Assembly: GCA_030533445.1 (NCBI GenBank)
Contig: CM060064.1
Location: 7,547,879-7,611,878 of the forward strand
Source: Cyprinodon diabolis
Lineage: Eukaryota; Chordata; Actinopteri; Cyprinodontiformes; Cyprinodontidae
DNA length: 64,000 nt
Reading direction: 5' to 3'
A program made the position numbers and the translations under genes. Shown here piece after piece: positions 10,165 through 22,200 of the stretch. Below the pieces are notes generated by a model. It saw only the letters and a program-made list of their open reading frames with translations. It made no database searches and had not been told where the DNA came from. How positions within the stretch are numbered: the stretch's first letter is position 1; each line of letters opens with the position of its first letter.

Positions 10165-11875
10165 AATAAGTAAATAAAAAAAAAAAATTAATTGTCCTTG
10201 ATTTGACCAGGTAGGTGAGACAATTTGCCAATGGAATTAAATAATTTATGTTACTCTATTATTCTTTTTCATGTGCATCATACCAAATTATTTCATTATA
10301 AGGGCAAAAGCACACCTTCTTTTGGAAGATCTTCTTATTTAACTGTTCACATAAAGGTAAAATGCACCTATTTTACGAAAAATTTACTTATTAAGATATG
10401 TGCTAACTGATTGTCCCTTTAACTGGTTTATTTAACCCTTTTAACCTTTGCAATTTATTTGAACAAGTCTTTAGAAATCACACTCGGCTTTAAGCTCCAG
10501 TCTTATTAAGATAGGGTCCCAGTTTTTATCTGTTAGATTGGGGGTCTGTCCCTCCAACTTCATAATAAATGCATGAACATCTTTCCACTTTCTGTTATAC
10601 TCATTGTGCTGGAAACTATGGAAACAGTTTCTCCGCGGTTAAACCTGAGGAGAACACACAGCAAATCCTCAGCGGCACACTTTCCAGCACTGGTATGTGT
10701 GTCCTGATAACGTCCCTGCAGACTGGCTTGTTGCCAGCCACGGGCATACTCAAGCCTGTCGTTTGATCTCAAGGGTTGGCTCCAGACAGACCAAGCATTG
10801 TGTCCCAAACAATAAACCCCAGACCCACTGAATTATAAACATGTCCCTTTTGGGGGCGTTTTCCTCGCCTATTTGCAGGAGACACCCATAATCAGGAAAC
10901 CTGCCCTGACTTTTCTAAATTTAGCAACTCTAAAACTCAAGTGCTACTGACTTGGCACCAACCATCAAATGTCTCCTTCTGTAATAAAGTGCTAATACAT
11001 AGAGGAAGGCTTGAGCCTAAGTGAGGGGGTCTCATAATTCAAGACAATTGTGTAATCCAAAAATACCCCTAAGTTCCTCAAAGTACTATAACTTACAATC
11101 AGTGTTTTTCCCTTTTTAACATATTTTTTCAGTGAACTATTGTTGCGACAGGTTATAAAAAGAAAGACATTTTATGGATCCAAGGAGTCAGGGGCCACTG
11201 GATAATTACTTATTCATATTTTAAGATGCCCTAATGAGAGGCCAAACTATTACACTTAGCATGAGATCATTAATTGACAAACAGGAAGAATTAGCCAGTG
11301 AATTATATTAAATACACCAAATTGAAGCGAGGCCAAAGAGGTGATGTTCAAACTAATGCAGGATAACATATATTTTTAGACAAAAAGGACAAAAAAGGTC
11401 AGTATAAAATTAGAAAGCAGATTAAATTTTTGCAAGCCAGTTTTCTTTTTAACATAAAACTTTTTAACCAGTGCCCTCAATGACTATTTACTTCTTGCTG
11501 TATGTTAGTTTGACCTCATGGAAGGTTCCAGTAGGCTTGTGTACAAAAAAACCCCAAAACAAAATATCTGGAGCACTTTTTTTTGAGCTTGTCCATTATT
11601 CATAAGTGAATTACAGTGGATGGAGTAGCCAGACAGTTTACTCGATCATTGCAGCCCTAAACCCTTTACAGGGGAACAGAGCAATTTGCCTCTTCAACCA
11701 CGCCAACGATTCCCTCTAACAACCCCCATTTCAGAGACATAGACAGGTATTGGGTATTACAGGCTAACAAAGAACCCAAATGACCCCCATTTCAAATGGG
11801 TGGACCCGCTTGTCCAGTTCACTTTGCATGCTTTCTAAACCAAAACAAGGCTTATTTTTTGGTCCACTCTATAAA
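10165..11875. other. Intergenic stretch without recognisable gene
   Basis: AT-rich sequence with no exon-like frame. A possible LTR-independent simple region; I see no clear repeat boundaries. Confidence 0.45.
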
Positions 11876-11879
11876 GCCT

Positions 11880-11985
11880 CAAACTCAACTCTATTTCTGA
11901 CATTTTGAATTGATAAAGTTTCCTGGATGGGAAGAAAAATATCTTTAAACTTGGAAACAAAGTCCAGTGGACTGTTTTTTTATTT
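11880..11985 (+). repeat. Family E foldback-repeat fragment
   Basis: Contains TTTTGAATTGATAAAGTTTC and GGAAACAAAGTCCAGTGGAC. The same blocks recur at 19880-20030, 21195-21500 and 31480-31775, in some places as both arms of a hairpin. Confidence 0.6.
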
Positions 11986-12068
11986 TACTTTTTGAAATAA
12001 CATTTCATTGAGATATTACGCCAGTAAAAGGATGATATGCTAAGACTACTTCTAAAGCAATATACTGT

Positions 12069-13296
12069 ATACACTCACCGGCCACTTTACTAGGTACCCC
12101 ATGCTAGTAACGGGTTGGACCCCCTTTTGCCTTCAGAATTGCCTCAATTCTTTGTGGCATAGATTCAACAAGGTGCTGGAAGCGTTCCTCAGGGAGTTTG
12201 GTCCATATTGACATGATGGCATCACACAGTTGCCACAGATTTGTCGGCTGCACATCCATGATGCGAATCTCCCGTTCCACCACATCCCAAAGAAGCTCTA
12301 TTGGATTGAGATCTGGTGACTGTGGAGGCCATTTGAGTACAGTGAACTCATTGTCATGTTCAAGAAACCAGTCTGAGATGATTCCAGCTTTATGACATGG
12401 CGCATTATCCTGCTGAAAGTAGCCATTAGAAGTTGGGTACATTGTGGTCATAAAGGGATGGACATGATCAGCAACAATACTCAGGTAGGCTGTGGCGTTG
12501 CAACGATGCTCAATTGGTACCAAGGGGCCCAAAGAGTGCCAAGAAAATATTCCCCACACCATGACACCACCACCACCAGCCTGAACCGTTGAAACAAGGC
12601 AGGATGGATCCATGCTTTCATGTTGTAGACGCCAAATTCTGACCCTACCATCCGAATGTCGCAGCAGAAATCGAGACTCATCAGACCAGGCAACATTTTT
12701 CCAATCTTCTATTGTCCAATTTCGATGAGCTTGTGCAAATTGTAGCCTCAGTTTCCTGTTCTTAGCTGAAAGGAGTGGCACCCGGTGTGGTCTTCTGCTG
12801 CTGTAGCCCATCTGCCTCAAAGTTCGACGTACTGTGCGTTCAGAGATGCTCTCCTGCCCACCTTGGTTGTAATGGGTGGTTATTTGAGTCACCGTTGCCC
12901 TTCTATCAGCTCGAACCAGTCTGGCCATTCTCCTCTGACCTCTGGCATCAACAAGGCATTTCCGCCCACAGAACTGCCGCTCACTGGATGTTTTTTGTTT
13001 TTCGAACCATTCTCTGTAAACCCTAGAGATGGTTGTGCGTGAAAATCCCAGTAGATCAGCAGTTTCTGAAATACTCAGACCAGCCCGTCTGGCACCAACA
13101 ATCATGCCACGTTCAAAGTCACTCAAATCACCTTTCTTCCCCATACTGATGCTCGGTTTGAACTGCAGGAGATTGTCTTGACCATGTCTACATGCCTAAA
13201 TGCACTGAGTTGCCGCCATGTGATTGGCTGCTTAGAAATTAAGTGTTAACGAGCAGTTTGACAGGTGTACCTAATAAAGTGGCCAGTGAGTGTATA
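12069..13296 (-). mobile_element. Tc1-like DD36E transposon, apparently intact
   Basis: Terminal inverted repeats TACACTCACCGGCCACTTTA on the left and their counterpart ending TGGCCAGTGAGTGTA on the right, next to TA dinucleotides. About 1.2 kb, with one uninterrupted transposase ORF in between on the minus strand. A second, decayed copy is at 59799-61011. Confidence 0.9.
12104..13144 (-). CDS. Tc1-like transposase (DD36E), full-length ORF
   Basis: 346 residues, near the normal length for Tc1 transposases. Cuts and pastes its own element at TA sites. An N-terminal paired-type helix-turn-helix at about 5-50 ([20 protein letters not shown]), a second DNA-binding part to about 115, then the catalytic domain: D155 in WSDESRF, D246 in QQDNAPCHK and E283 in [10 protein letters not shown]. 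There are 36 residues between the second D and the E, not the usual 34, so it fits the DD36E group of Tc1-like elements. The stop lies about 35 bases from the left terminus and the ATG about 150 bases from the right one. No stop or frameshift is visible, so recent activity is possible. Confidence 0.92.
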   Translation of the reverse strand: MGKKGDLSDFERGMIVGARRAGLSISETADLLGFSRTTISRVYREWFEKQKTSSERQFCGRKCLVDARGQRRMARLVRADRRATVTQITTHYNQGGQESISERTVRRTLRQMGYSSRRPHRVPLLSAKNRKLRLQFAQAHRNWTIEDWKNVAWSDESRFLLRHSDGRVRIWRLQHESMDPSCLVSTVQAGGGGVMVWGIFSWHSLGPLVPIEHRCNATAYLSIVADHVHPFMTTMYPTSNGYFQQDNAPCHKAGIISDWFLEHDNEFTVLKWPPQSPDLNPIELLWDVVEREIRIMDVQPTNLWQLCDAIMSIWTKLPEERFQHLVESMPQRIEAILKAKGGPTRY

Positions 13297-13299
13297 TAT

Positions 13300-15400
13300 A
13301 TGTATATATTTAATGTTAGAAGTCCTGTAACTGAGTAAATGTAACTAATTAGTACCAAATTCTGCTTATTGAGAGTGTCTTGTCTTTATAAGGGTTTCCG
13401 TGTATGGAAATCTTGGTCAAAGATGGTCTAATTAAGCTTGGGTAGTTGATCAGGGCTGTAAAATCACCGGTCTTTAGCAAATTCATCCCTTCGATTGAGA
13501 TAAAAGGGTTTTGAGGAAAAAAGTAGTTCTAATCGAAAAGGAATCCTGCTCATTCTTGACAATCCAACTTTCAGCTGCTTCACTCTGGCAGGAGACTGAG
13601 AGGTAAAAAAAAAAGTCCTCTGTTTCCTCTGCTGTGACTTTCTTGAATAAGAATTACTTTAGTGAACCACTGCTAATATAATTGTGGATCTTATTTCATT
13701 TATTTATTCAGTTATTTATTAATGTTGTCTTTTATGGAACAGCTTTAAGTGCGTTAATTTTCTTTGTAAAATAACAATGTTCTTTTAGATTTCCCTTTAA
13801 ATGATGTGTTTTAAAGTATAAACTGTTGCCGGATGTCAAAGATAAATCTCCATCTTACTTCCAGAACTCAGAAGCACTACTTCACTTGCACAGTTGAAGT
13901 GTGTAATTTTAATCTTTTTTATGATCTATTTCTTTTTTATAATTGTGTTGTGTTGCTTTTTTTTAGGATTTGTTTTGTTGACAGAAGCTTTTACAAGATA
14001 TTTATGGTGTATAGCAAGCATTTACAGTTATACTGAAATTTGTATTTTATAAAACAGACTCATTGATATATAGTCTTACAGACACAACTTACAAGGAAAA
14101 TTAATTTTTAACACCAAAAGAAAACAAAAAAACTGTTGTGTTTCTTTTAACCAATGTTTGAGTGTTTAGAAAAAGGCGCCTATAAATAAAATGTGTTTCA
14201 GTCTTATTTGAGGAAATGTAATGAACAGTGAAGTTATCCTAAAAATGTATTAACCTCTCCTTTAACCCTCTTTAGGGCAAGTTACCGTTTATTACCACCA
14301 GCATACCCCTTACAAAGGGAATCCCCACCGTCCCTCAGTGAGGTATAGAAGCACAAGATCTATATCCAGACATTCAGCAAAGATTCTGCTACATGGCTGT
14401 ACATCTTATTTTGGCATTTGACCAATTAGATGAGCCCTTGAATTATATATTACCTATTGTAAATTAAGTTGGAAAAAAAGTTTTTTTAAAAAGCTAAAAA
14501 GCTAATTTAAAAGTAAAAAATTTAATAAGCCTAGTTAACAATTATATTTAGGTTTATGAACCAAAAATGTAAGTGCCAGTATCAGCATTAATGCCTCTAA
14601 GGTTATATTGTACCAAAAACATTTGTGTTTTTCATGAATTTCTTATAGAAGCACTTTTATTATATTTTTTAATAAATACGGCAAGTTGGCATTTGTTTTT
14701 TATTACATTGACATACATTTTTGGCATCAAAATATCCATATTTTTTGAATGTTACAAAGGTAATAAGGTCTTGTCCTGAATTCCAATAACACTATTGGCT
14801 TGAGATCAGAGGCGTAGCCAGAAAATCCTAATGGGATGGCCAGTCAATAACCAACGTATACGGGGTGGATGAAAGGCACCAGAACCTCAGGCTCAATCTG
14901 CACTGTTCCAACAGGAACGAGAACAACATCCATATTTTCTAAATAAAGACAAACGATCCTTTCCTGCAGCCTTTGATAACAAATAGACGCATATATTTAA
15001 ACATCTATGCTATGGAAACAAAAGGTATATTGGACAAAATTCTTTCAGGTTTGAGTTCTAGGGCGAACATCTGTCATTACCTTCTTTTATCAATGATCAT
15101 TCTGCAAAAAAATGATATTTAAATTTTACTAATATCCATATTTCGTGAATTTTTAAGTTATTATTAAAGTAGTTATTTATCTATGATTTCACTGAAGACT
15201 CCTAGATGACTTGCAGAGGCACATAATTTTATCTTTACCCCAAATAATTTAAAATTTAGTTCTGAAAAAAGCATGAATTCTGTATCTATCATCTTTAATT
15301 TTTTTTTATATTGATGCGAATAATTAACTACAGTGTTTCTTTTGTCAAGTAGTTTTTGATATATGAAAAATTTAAATGTTTAAAAAGTTTGAAGATTCCC
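13300..15400. other. Intergenic stretch upstream of atp6v1c1
   Basis: AT-rich, with only short random ORFs. Around 14810-14890 GGCGTAGCCAG and a following block look like a transposon end, but no second end was found. Confidence 0.45.
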
Positions 15401-15489
15401 CTTGAGAGTGTTACTGCTGCCACAGCCTGTATTAGAGGGAATAAACGGTAGGGGTATCCAATGCTGTGCTACCCCTCTTCTGCCGGTAG

Positions 15490-15673
15490 GTGTCGCTGCG
15501 GTGCGCTCACTACGTCTGCCACTTCCGGTTCCTCTCCGGATCAGCTGACTCTGATGCTGCTGACAGGAGATCCGACGAACTGCGCTGAATTGCAACTATG
15601 AACATTGTCAAGCCATAGAAACACTTCAGGCACTCATATATCCGCCAGTATCAGACACCAATTTAGAATACTG
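15490..15673 (+). promoter_or_regulatory. atp6v1c1: Probable promoter and non-coding first exon of atp6v1c1
   Basis: A locally GC- and CpG-rich patch in AT-rich surroundings, with an ETS-like ACTTCCGG motif near 15521. It ends at a good donor (CTG|GTGAGT, exon end 15673). The coding exon follows after 430 bases, with acceptors at 16093 or 16103 and a short leader before the ATG at 16123. The transcription start is not visible, so the left limit is approximate. Two short upstream ORFs lie here: ATG at 15554, ending at 15601, and ATG at 15598, ending at 15618. No TATA box is apparent. Confidence 0.6.
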
Positions 15674-16122
15674 GTGAGTGAAATTATTAACGAGATGGAA
15701 AAACAACCTATCTTGTTTTTTTTTGTAGCAAAGCTAGCTAACTTGCTAGCGGCAGCTAATCCCTGTGATGCTGTTGACCTTAACCATAGCTTTCTGTCGC
15801 TATTTAAATCCATAAATTCAGTACAGCGGTTTGTTTATTGGTTACGGTTGACTTTACATAAGTGAAGTATTACATTATCGCGAGGATTGAATGAATTCCT
15901 AGTTACCCAGCCTAATAATATAACAGTAGTACGATAATTCATTCATTACCATAATCTAGCTAAAATACAAACATGTCAGCATATTGCACCAGATTAATTA
16001 CACGTTAAGGCAACTCATTTGGGCAGTATTTGTCTTTTGTAGATATTTCTGGATTGTTGTGTGAACAAAAGAAAATGAATCCTCTCCTTGCAGTTTTCTG
16101 TAGCTTCCTCGGAACTGTAAAC

Positions 16123-16254
16123 ATGACTGAGTTTTGGCTGATCTCTGCTCCTGGGGAGAAGACCTGCCAACAGACATGGGACAAACTGATGGCAGCAACC
16201 ACACGCACTAACAACCTCTCCAGCAATCACAAGTTCAGCATCCCAGACCTCAAG
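16123..16254 (+). CDS. atp6v1c1: atp6v1c1 coding exon 1
   Basis: Codes residues 1-44, from [20 protein letters not shown] to IPDLK. Ends in phase 0 at AAG|GTTAGA. The start is chosen because it matches the conserved N-terminus of the family and is the only ATG in this frame after the acceptor. Confidence 0.96.
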
Positions 16255-19200
16255 GTTAGAGTGGATTATAATCACTCTTCTGCTGTCTGTCCTCACTCCC
16301 CTATACAGTTATTAACATAACATAGAGCAGGGGTAACCTGCTCTGAATAAAAATCATCAACCAGTAAAGGTCCAGAGACATTTTAAACTATAATCTGTTA
16401 CTTTAAACAGAATTTAACACTGAAATAAAATTAGATGTTTATGCATCCATATTATACAGTGAATTTCTAGTTAAAAACATATTTAAAAACAATAGAACAT
16501 TTTAAAATCTAAATTGTTTTCGAAGTAGAGAACAACAATTGTTCGGTTTGGTATATAGACAATTTCCTGATTCACATATTTTATAAAACACCTGAGCTGA
16601 CCCTTATTTTTATTTTTTTCTGGCTTAATGAGAGCAGTGGGCTTTATGCTGCCCTGCAAGGCTTTAAACCTGGGTTTGAATGGAGACAAAGCCATTCTAA
16701 AGCACATATCAAGGTGACCATTGAGAGCCTGGATCCATATTTATTTTTGATTCAGTTCATGGTGGAGAATCCTGCTTCATAGCAGCAGGTTGAACCAAAC
16801 ATACTCTAAATGTGCAGGGTCAGCTTTAAGTGCCATTTCACTTTTCTGTCACCAGTTCACTGCAGTTCTTCCAGCAGTCCACACTTTCTCTGCTCTCTTT
16901 TTCTCATCATCTTCTCCTTCTTTCCCATCGCCCGGCTTGCCACAGGTTTGCCTGCTGTGTCTAAAAGTAGCAGCAGCAGCAGCAACACAGACTGACAGCT
17001 CATTGGCTAATTTGTATCACATGCAGCCTGGTGCCGGACACTCCTGAGGGCTTTACCGTATTAACAGGAGAAGCGGGCCAAATTAAGTTAAACAAATGTA
17101 GTAATTTATAAATGTTTTAAATCAGGTGGGTCCGGATCCGGACCATGGTCCGCTAATCCATGACCTCTGACATAGAATGTTATTAAGTTTTTAGATAACT
17201 CACCATGTGTGGTGGTCTGTACACAGGCTGGTTTCCTGCATATTAAAGTGTTTTTTGGGCAAAGTTTAATCCACAGAGCAGCTCAGGTCTTTGGTTCAGT
17301 TCGTCTCTGTACTGATCACAGAGTAAATACCTGCTGACGTCTCTTCTACGTCACGCTGCAATGTCCTCATGGAACCGTTAGCAATGCATGAACAATGCTG
17401 GACAGAGAGGCGCCTTCCTAAGAACACAGGGCCCCCTGGGTGTCACTGCAGGCTTTTGAGCGTTCAGCCTGGTTAACCTTACACGGAATGCAAAGAAATA
17501 CTTATGTTATGCCTCTCAGGTTCCAATGATTAGCTTTTATTTTTTGTTTAAAACAGGTCGGAACACTTGATGTCCTGGTGGGACTCTCAGATGAACTGGC
17601 CAAATTAGATGGGTTCGTTGAAAGGTAAACACACTACTGTATGATTTTAAATATCATTTATTTTTTGCTGTTTCTTTTTTAAACTTTTGGTTGTTATTAT
17701 AAAGTACAAATCAATTTTCTAGGAAGCCGAAGTAGACACTTTTTCCTTGATTGACTCTGATCTGTAATTTACAGACACCCTGACCACACAGAAAAACACA
17801 CAGAAACAAAAATATTCCCTCTCTTATACCGAGGGACAGCAAGCTCAATTCGTGGCAGTGGTGTGACACTTCCGGTGGCTCGTTGTGGCACTTCCGGTGG
17901 CTCGTCAGGCTGACACGGCTTCAGTAGCGGCAGGCACTGCGTATTACTTGCAGCAGCCACTAGGCTGACAGTCTGCCAGATCAGCTCCACGTTTACTTAC
18001 ACCGTTTCGGCTGCAGCAGAAGCTGTTTTTCTGCGATTAACTTATTTATAGTACCTCTAAGCAGATTTTAGTTTTAATATTGTGATTATATTGCTTAATA
18101 AACTGCATTAAAACTTTCATAAAGTCACATTTACTTTATGGATGGTAGTAGTTCATCTGCCAGTAAGAGGCCAGTGTTCCCTGCCACTAGGAAGCCACTA
18201 GCATGGCAGTCCGGCTGTCCTGCCAGTAGGCTCCCCGATCGGCTCCCAGGTTTACTGATACCGTTTGGGGGACTGTAGAAGCCTCTTTCTAGTGGCTGCT
18301 TCAGGTAATATGCCCTGCCAGACAGTACTAAAGCCGCCAGAAGTGTCACAACGCTGCCACTGCCACTGCTTGAGCTCGGGGGCTGCTGCATATACCGAAG
18401 AGCTCCCACCATATTCTGCCTTTGAACCTTACATCACCGGCATGTAGTTTGATGCAATTTCCTAACTTTAGGTTAATATGATTTGATTCATTATCTTGGT
18501 GATAATAAATAAGAATAGCAACTATTTCATTTTTTTATGTTTTATTCATAAAATCAGCCATTTTCTTCAGAGAACACCTTGGCTTCTTGCCTATCATTTG
18601 GAAAAAACATTTGAGTTAGAATGTCAATTTGTTCAGAAAACTGTGAACTAGCGATAGCCTGATTGAGGCTCGTCTGTTTAAAAAGATGTGACTTCCACCA
18701 CTGACCCTCAGATGTAGCCAGGTTTAGCTTTCTCTAGTCTCCTTGTAATGTTGAGGAATTTTGCCGGGACCAGCGAGCTCCTGCTGTCTATCTAAACTTA
18801 GCTGTTTACAGTTGGGTGACGCATCAGCAGATCTTTATTTAGTCACCTTTTTCTTACCATGTGGCATTAGTTTAGTCCTTTGGAAATGTTTTTCATCCAA
18901 ATCTCACACAGTCCTGTTACTGCCTGAGCTGTTCTTGGCTTCCACTGTGGGGATTTCCACATCTGTGAGAAAAACCAACCTTACAGCCGTCTGTCGGTCA
19001 CTGATCTTGTTCTGTTTTGAAGTTTATGTTTAGAAGAATCTGAAAAGTAATCTCAGTAAATATGTCGATCTGTTTGGGTGTGCTGCTCTAGATGCCTCAC
19101 CTTTTTTTTAATCAATCACAGACATTGGGGTCATAAGATAAAGCGATGATGCGGCTGATGTGGATTCTCATGTAGCTTTCATCCCAATGATGTGACTTGG

Positions 19201-22200
19201 TGGTGAAATTCTTTGATGTGCAGCTGAACCGTCTTTCTCAAGCTGCTGAACCCTGAAAGTCGGCCATCTTAGAGCTAGCCTTTGTCAAAAGCCCATCAAA
19301 GCATCTATGTGGGAAATCTTTTGGTGTTTCAGGCGCTTCACCAGCTGTGTGGTTGTGGCTTATGAGAGCACATCATAATTGGGTGTTTTCTGGGTTTTCG
19401 CAGTGTGGTGAAGAAGGTGGCTCAGTACATGGCTGATGTGCTGGAGGACAGCCGAGACAAGGTGCAGGAGAACCTGCTGGCCAATGGAGGTACGGTGATA
19501 ACTTCAACTTCTTGGTCTGTTTGAGTGGATACAAGCAGGAATAGTTTAATCTGTGATTTAACAACACTAAAACTTAACCTGCAAACTTAGAAAATGTGTG
19601 TTTTCTGCGCTTTAGACTTGATATGTTTTTCCAATTAATTCAACAAAGCAATAGTTTAAAGTTTTGCAACTAGAGAAAAGGTTACAGTACATTAAAGGAG
19701 CGATAAGCCTATGGAGTGAATTTAGTTCCATTATTGCTGCAGAAAAAATAAAACACATTTTGTAAATGTGTTTTATTTGATTCATCCCAAAAGTTTAAGA
19801 GTTACTTTACAAATTTATTTTTTCTCTGAATTTGTTCAACTCTTCTATTTTTATTTCTCTTTGTTTTTTAAAACAGTTTAAAAAAACGATCCACTGGACT
19901 TGGTTTCCCAGTTTGAAGATGTTTCGCTTCCCATCCAGGAAGGACATTTTTAATTGAAAAAGCTTCCTGGATGTGAAACAAAACATTTTCAAACTCGGAA
20001 ACAAAGTCCAGTGGTTTCTTCTTTATCTTTTTTAGAACGACTCCGACCTGGATAACTCAGAATCGTCACCAGCATTTCTCTTTGTTTCTATTGGGCTATA
20101 TGTGGAGAGAAATTGATCAGTGAAATACAATTTGAAAAGACTGTAATTTGTAAAAAAAAAATCAATCTGAAAAAAAAAATGAAATAGGAAAAAAGACTGA
20201 GATGTGGGAAAAAATAATAATAATTTGATAAAACAAAGTGTGATCGGGGGAAAAACGTTGTTCAGTCGTATTTCTCTATTGCATTTTGTCCCCAAATTTC
20301 CATTTACAAACTGTGTTCTTTTATTGCAAAAATAATGGCTCACAATTCCCTCCTTTTAGCTAATAATGACACCTAGCATTTTGAATTGGAATGACATAAA
20401 AAAACACATGCAGTTTGGAACGGGGAAGTTCAGACCTTAACTAAGCTAACAACGTTTGGCTTTGCTAAGCTAACCTATGGTCTCAAACATTAAGGCCTCC
20501 ATAGAAGATCTGGATGGACACTGAGATTAACACTCACCTTGACTTAATCTAGTGCAAACCACACTCTAAGAATTCAATTTGTAAAATGCAAAACATTTCC
20601 AACTGTTTTGTTCATAAATGTGTGCTACTTAGTGTTTGTCTCTCACAGAAAAAATAAATCTGATGAAATCCATTTAGATTTTTGGTTGATACATAATGTG
20701 ACTGATTTTCCCACGCAGTGTCTTATTCTATCTGATAACCTGAAGAATGGCTTCCCAGATCCTCTGTTACTTGTGTTTTAGTTGACCTTGTCACCTACAT
20801 CACTCGGTTCCAGTGGGACATGGCCAAATATCCCATAAAACAATCCCTTAAAAACATCTCTGAAATCATCTCAAAGGTAGGTCTGCTTGGTAGATTCAAT
20901 CATCATATATTTTCAATCATTATCTTGCAGATTTATTTCAGTCTTGTGCCTTTTTCCTGTTTCTGCATCCACGCTCTGCCTCTTTACTCCATGTCTTCAA
21001 GTTAAAATTAAGTGCTTTTAGATTCGTTAAACATTTTTGCTTGTTTTTTCCTTTCAGCAAGTGACCCAAATTGACAACGATTTAAAGGCCAGAGCATCAG
21101 CTTATAATAACCTGAAGGGAAACCTGCAGAACCTGGAAAGGAAGAATGTGTGAGTTGCTGGTGAAGGTTCTCAGTGATCCAGGTCATAGTCATTCCAAAG
21201 AATTCAAAACAATCCACTGGAACATGTTTCCAAGGTTGAAGACGTTTCGCTTCCCTTCCAGGAAGCTTTTTCAATTTAAATTGCCAGGAATAGCGTGAAG
21301 TTTGATGTTTTATAAAGTAGCCCAACAAAGATTTGTCCTTGATTTTTGTCCGTTCCAATTTGCATGTTTTCAAAACAAAAACACGGCTTTGTTGGGCTCC
21401 TTTACAAAACCTCAAACTCAACGCTATTCCTGACATTTTGAATTGAAAAAGCTTCCTGGATGGGAAGCAAAACGACCAGTGGATTGTTTTTAATTTTTTG
21501 GAATGTGTTATATATGATAGAAGATCTAAAAAGAACTTAACTTTTTTTAAGTTTTATTTTTCTTTGTGTTGTTGTAACATCATTTTCTACCACTAGGGGG
21601 AGTTTGCTGACGAGGAGCTTGGCTGATATTGTCAAAAAGGATGATTTTGTGTTGGATTCAGAGTATCTCATTACTATGCTGGTGGTTGTACCCAAGTGAG
21701 TCTAACATTTCTAGTCTGCCTTAACGAACCGTCATGATTGGTTGGAAGGTTTGAAGGAGGAAGTAACGCGTTGTTTTTTTCACTCAGGGCCGCCTATGCT
21801 GATTGGCAGAAAACATATGAAACCCTGGCTGAGATGGTGGTCCCTCGATCCTCAAAGTAAGCAATAAAAATCAGATGAAATGGTGCTGAGCAATTTCACA
21901 TGATTCCCTGTGATTCATTGGATCCGTGTTTTCCTGCAGTCTGCTGTTTGAGGACAGCGACAGCGGGTTGTTCAGTGTCACCTTGTTCAGGAAAGCCATC
22001 GATGACTTCAAACACAAAGCCAGAGAGAACAAGTAAGACCTATTAATCTATCCTGGAGCCTTTTTTCCTTTCCTGACTGCATCATATTTTATTGGTCAAG
22101 TGTCCCAGGATAGAGGGGGGCCCAAAATTTAAACTCTGACATTAAAAATACAGACAGAAGTAATTTTTCAGAAAGGCTGTGCTGTCCCATCCCCTGGCAT

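Noticed and set aside
21008..21436. 142-codon minus-strand ORF
   Set aside because: Antisense to atp6v1c1 coding exon 5 and a family E foldback repeat.
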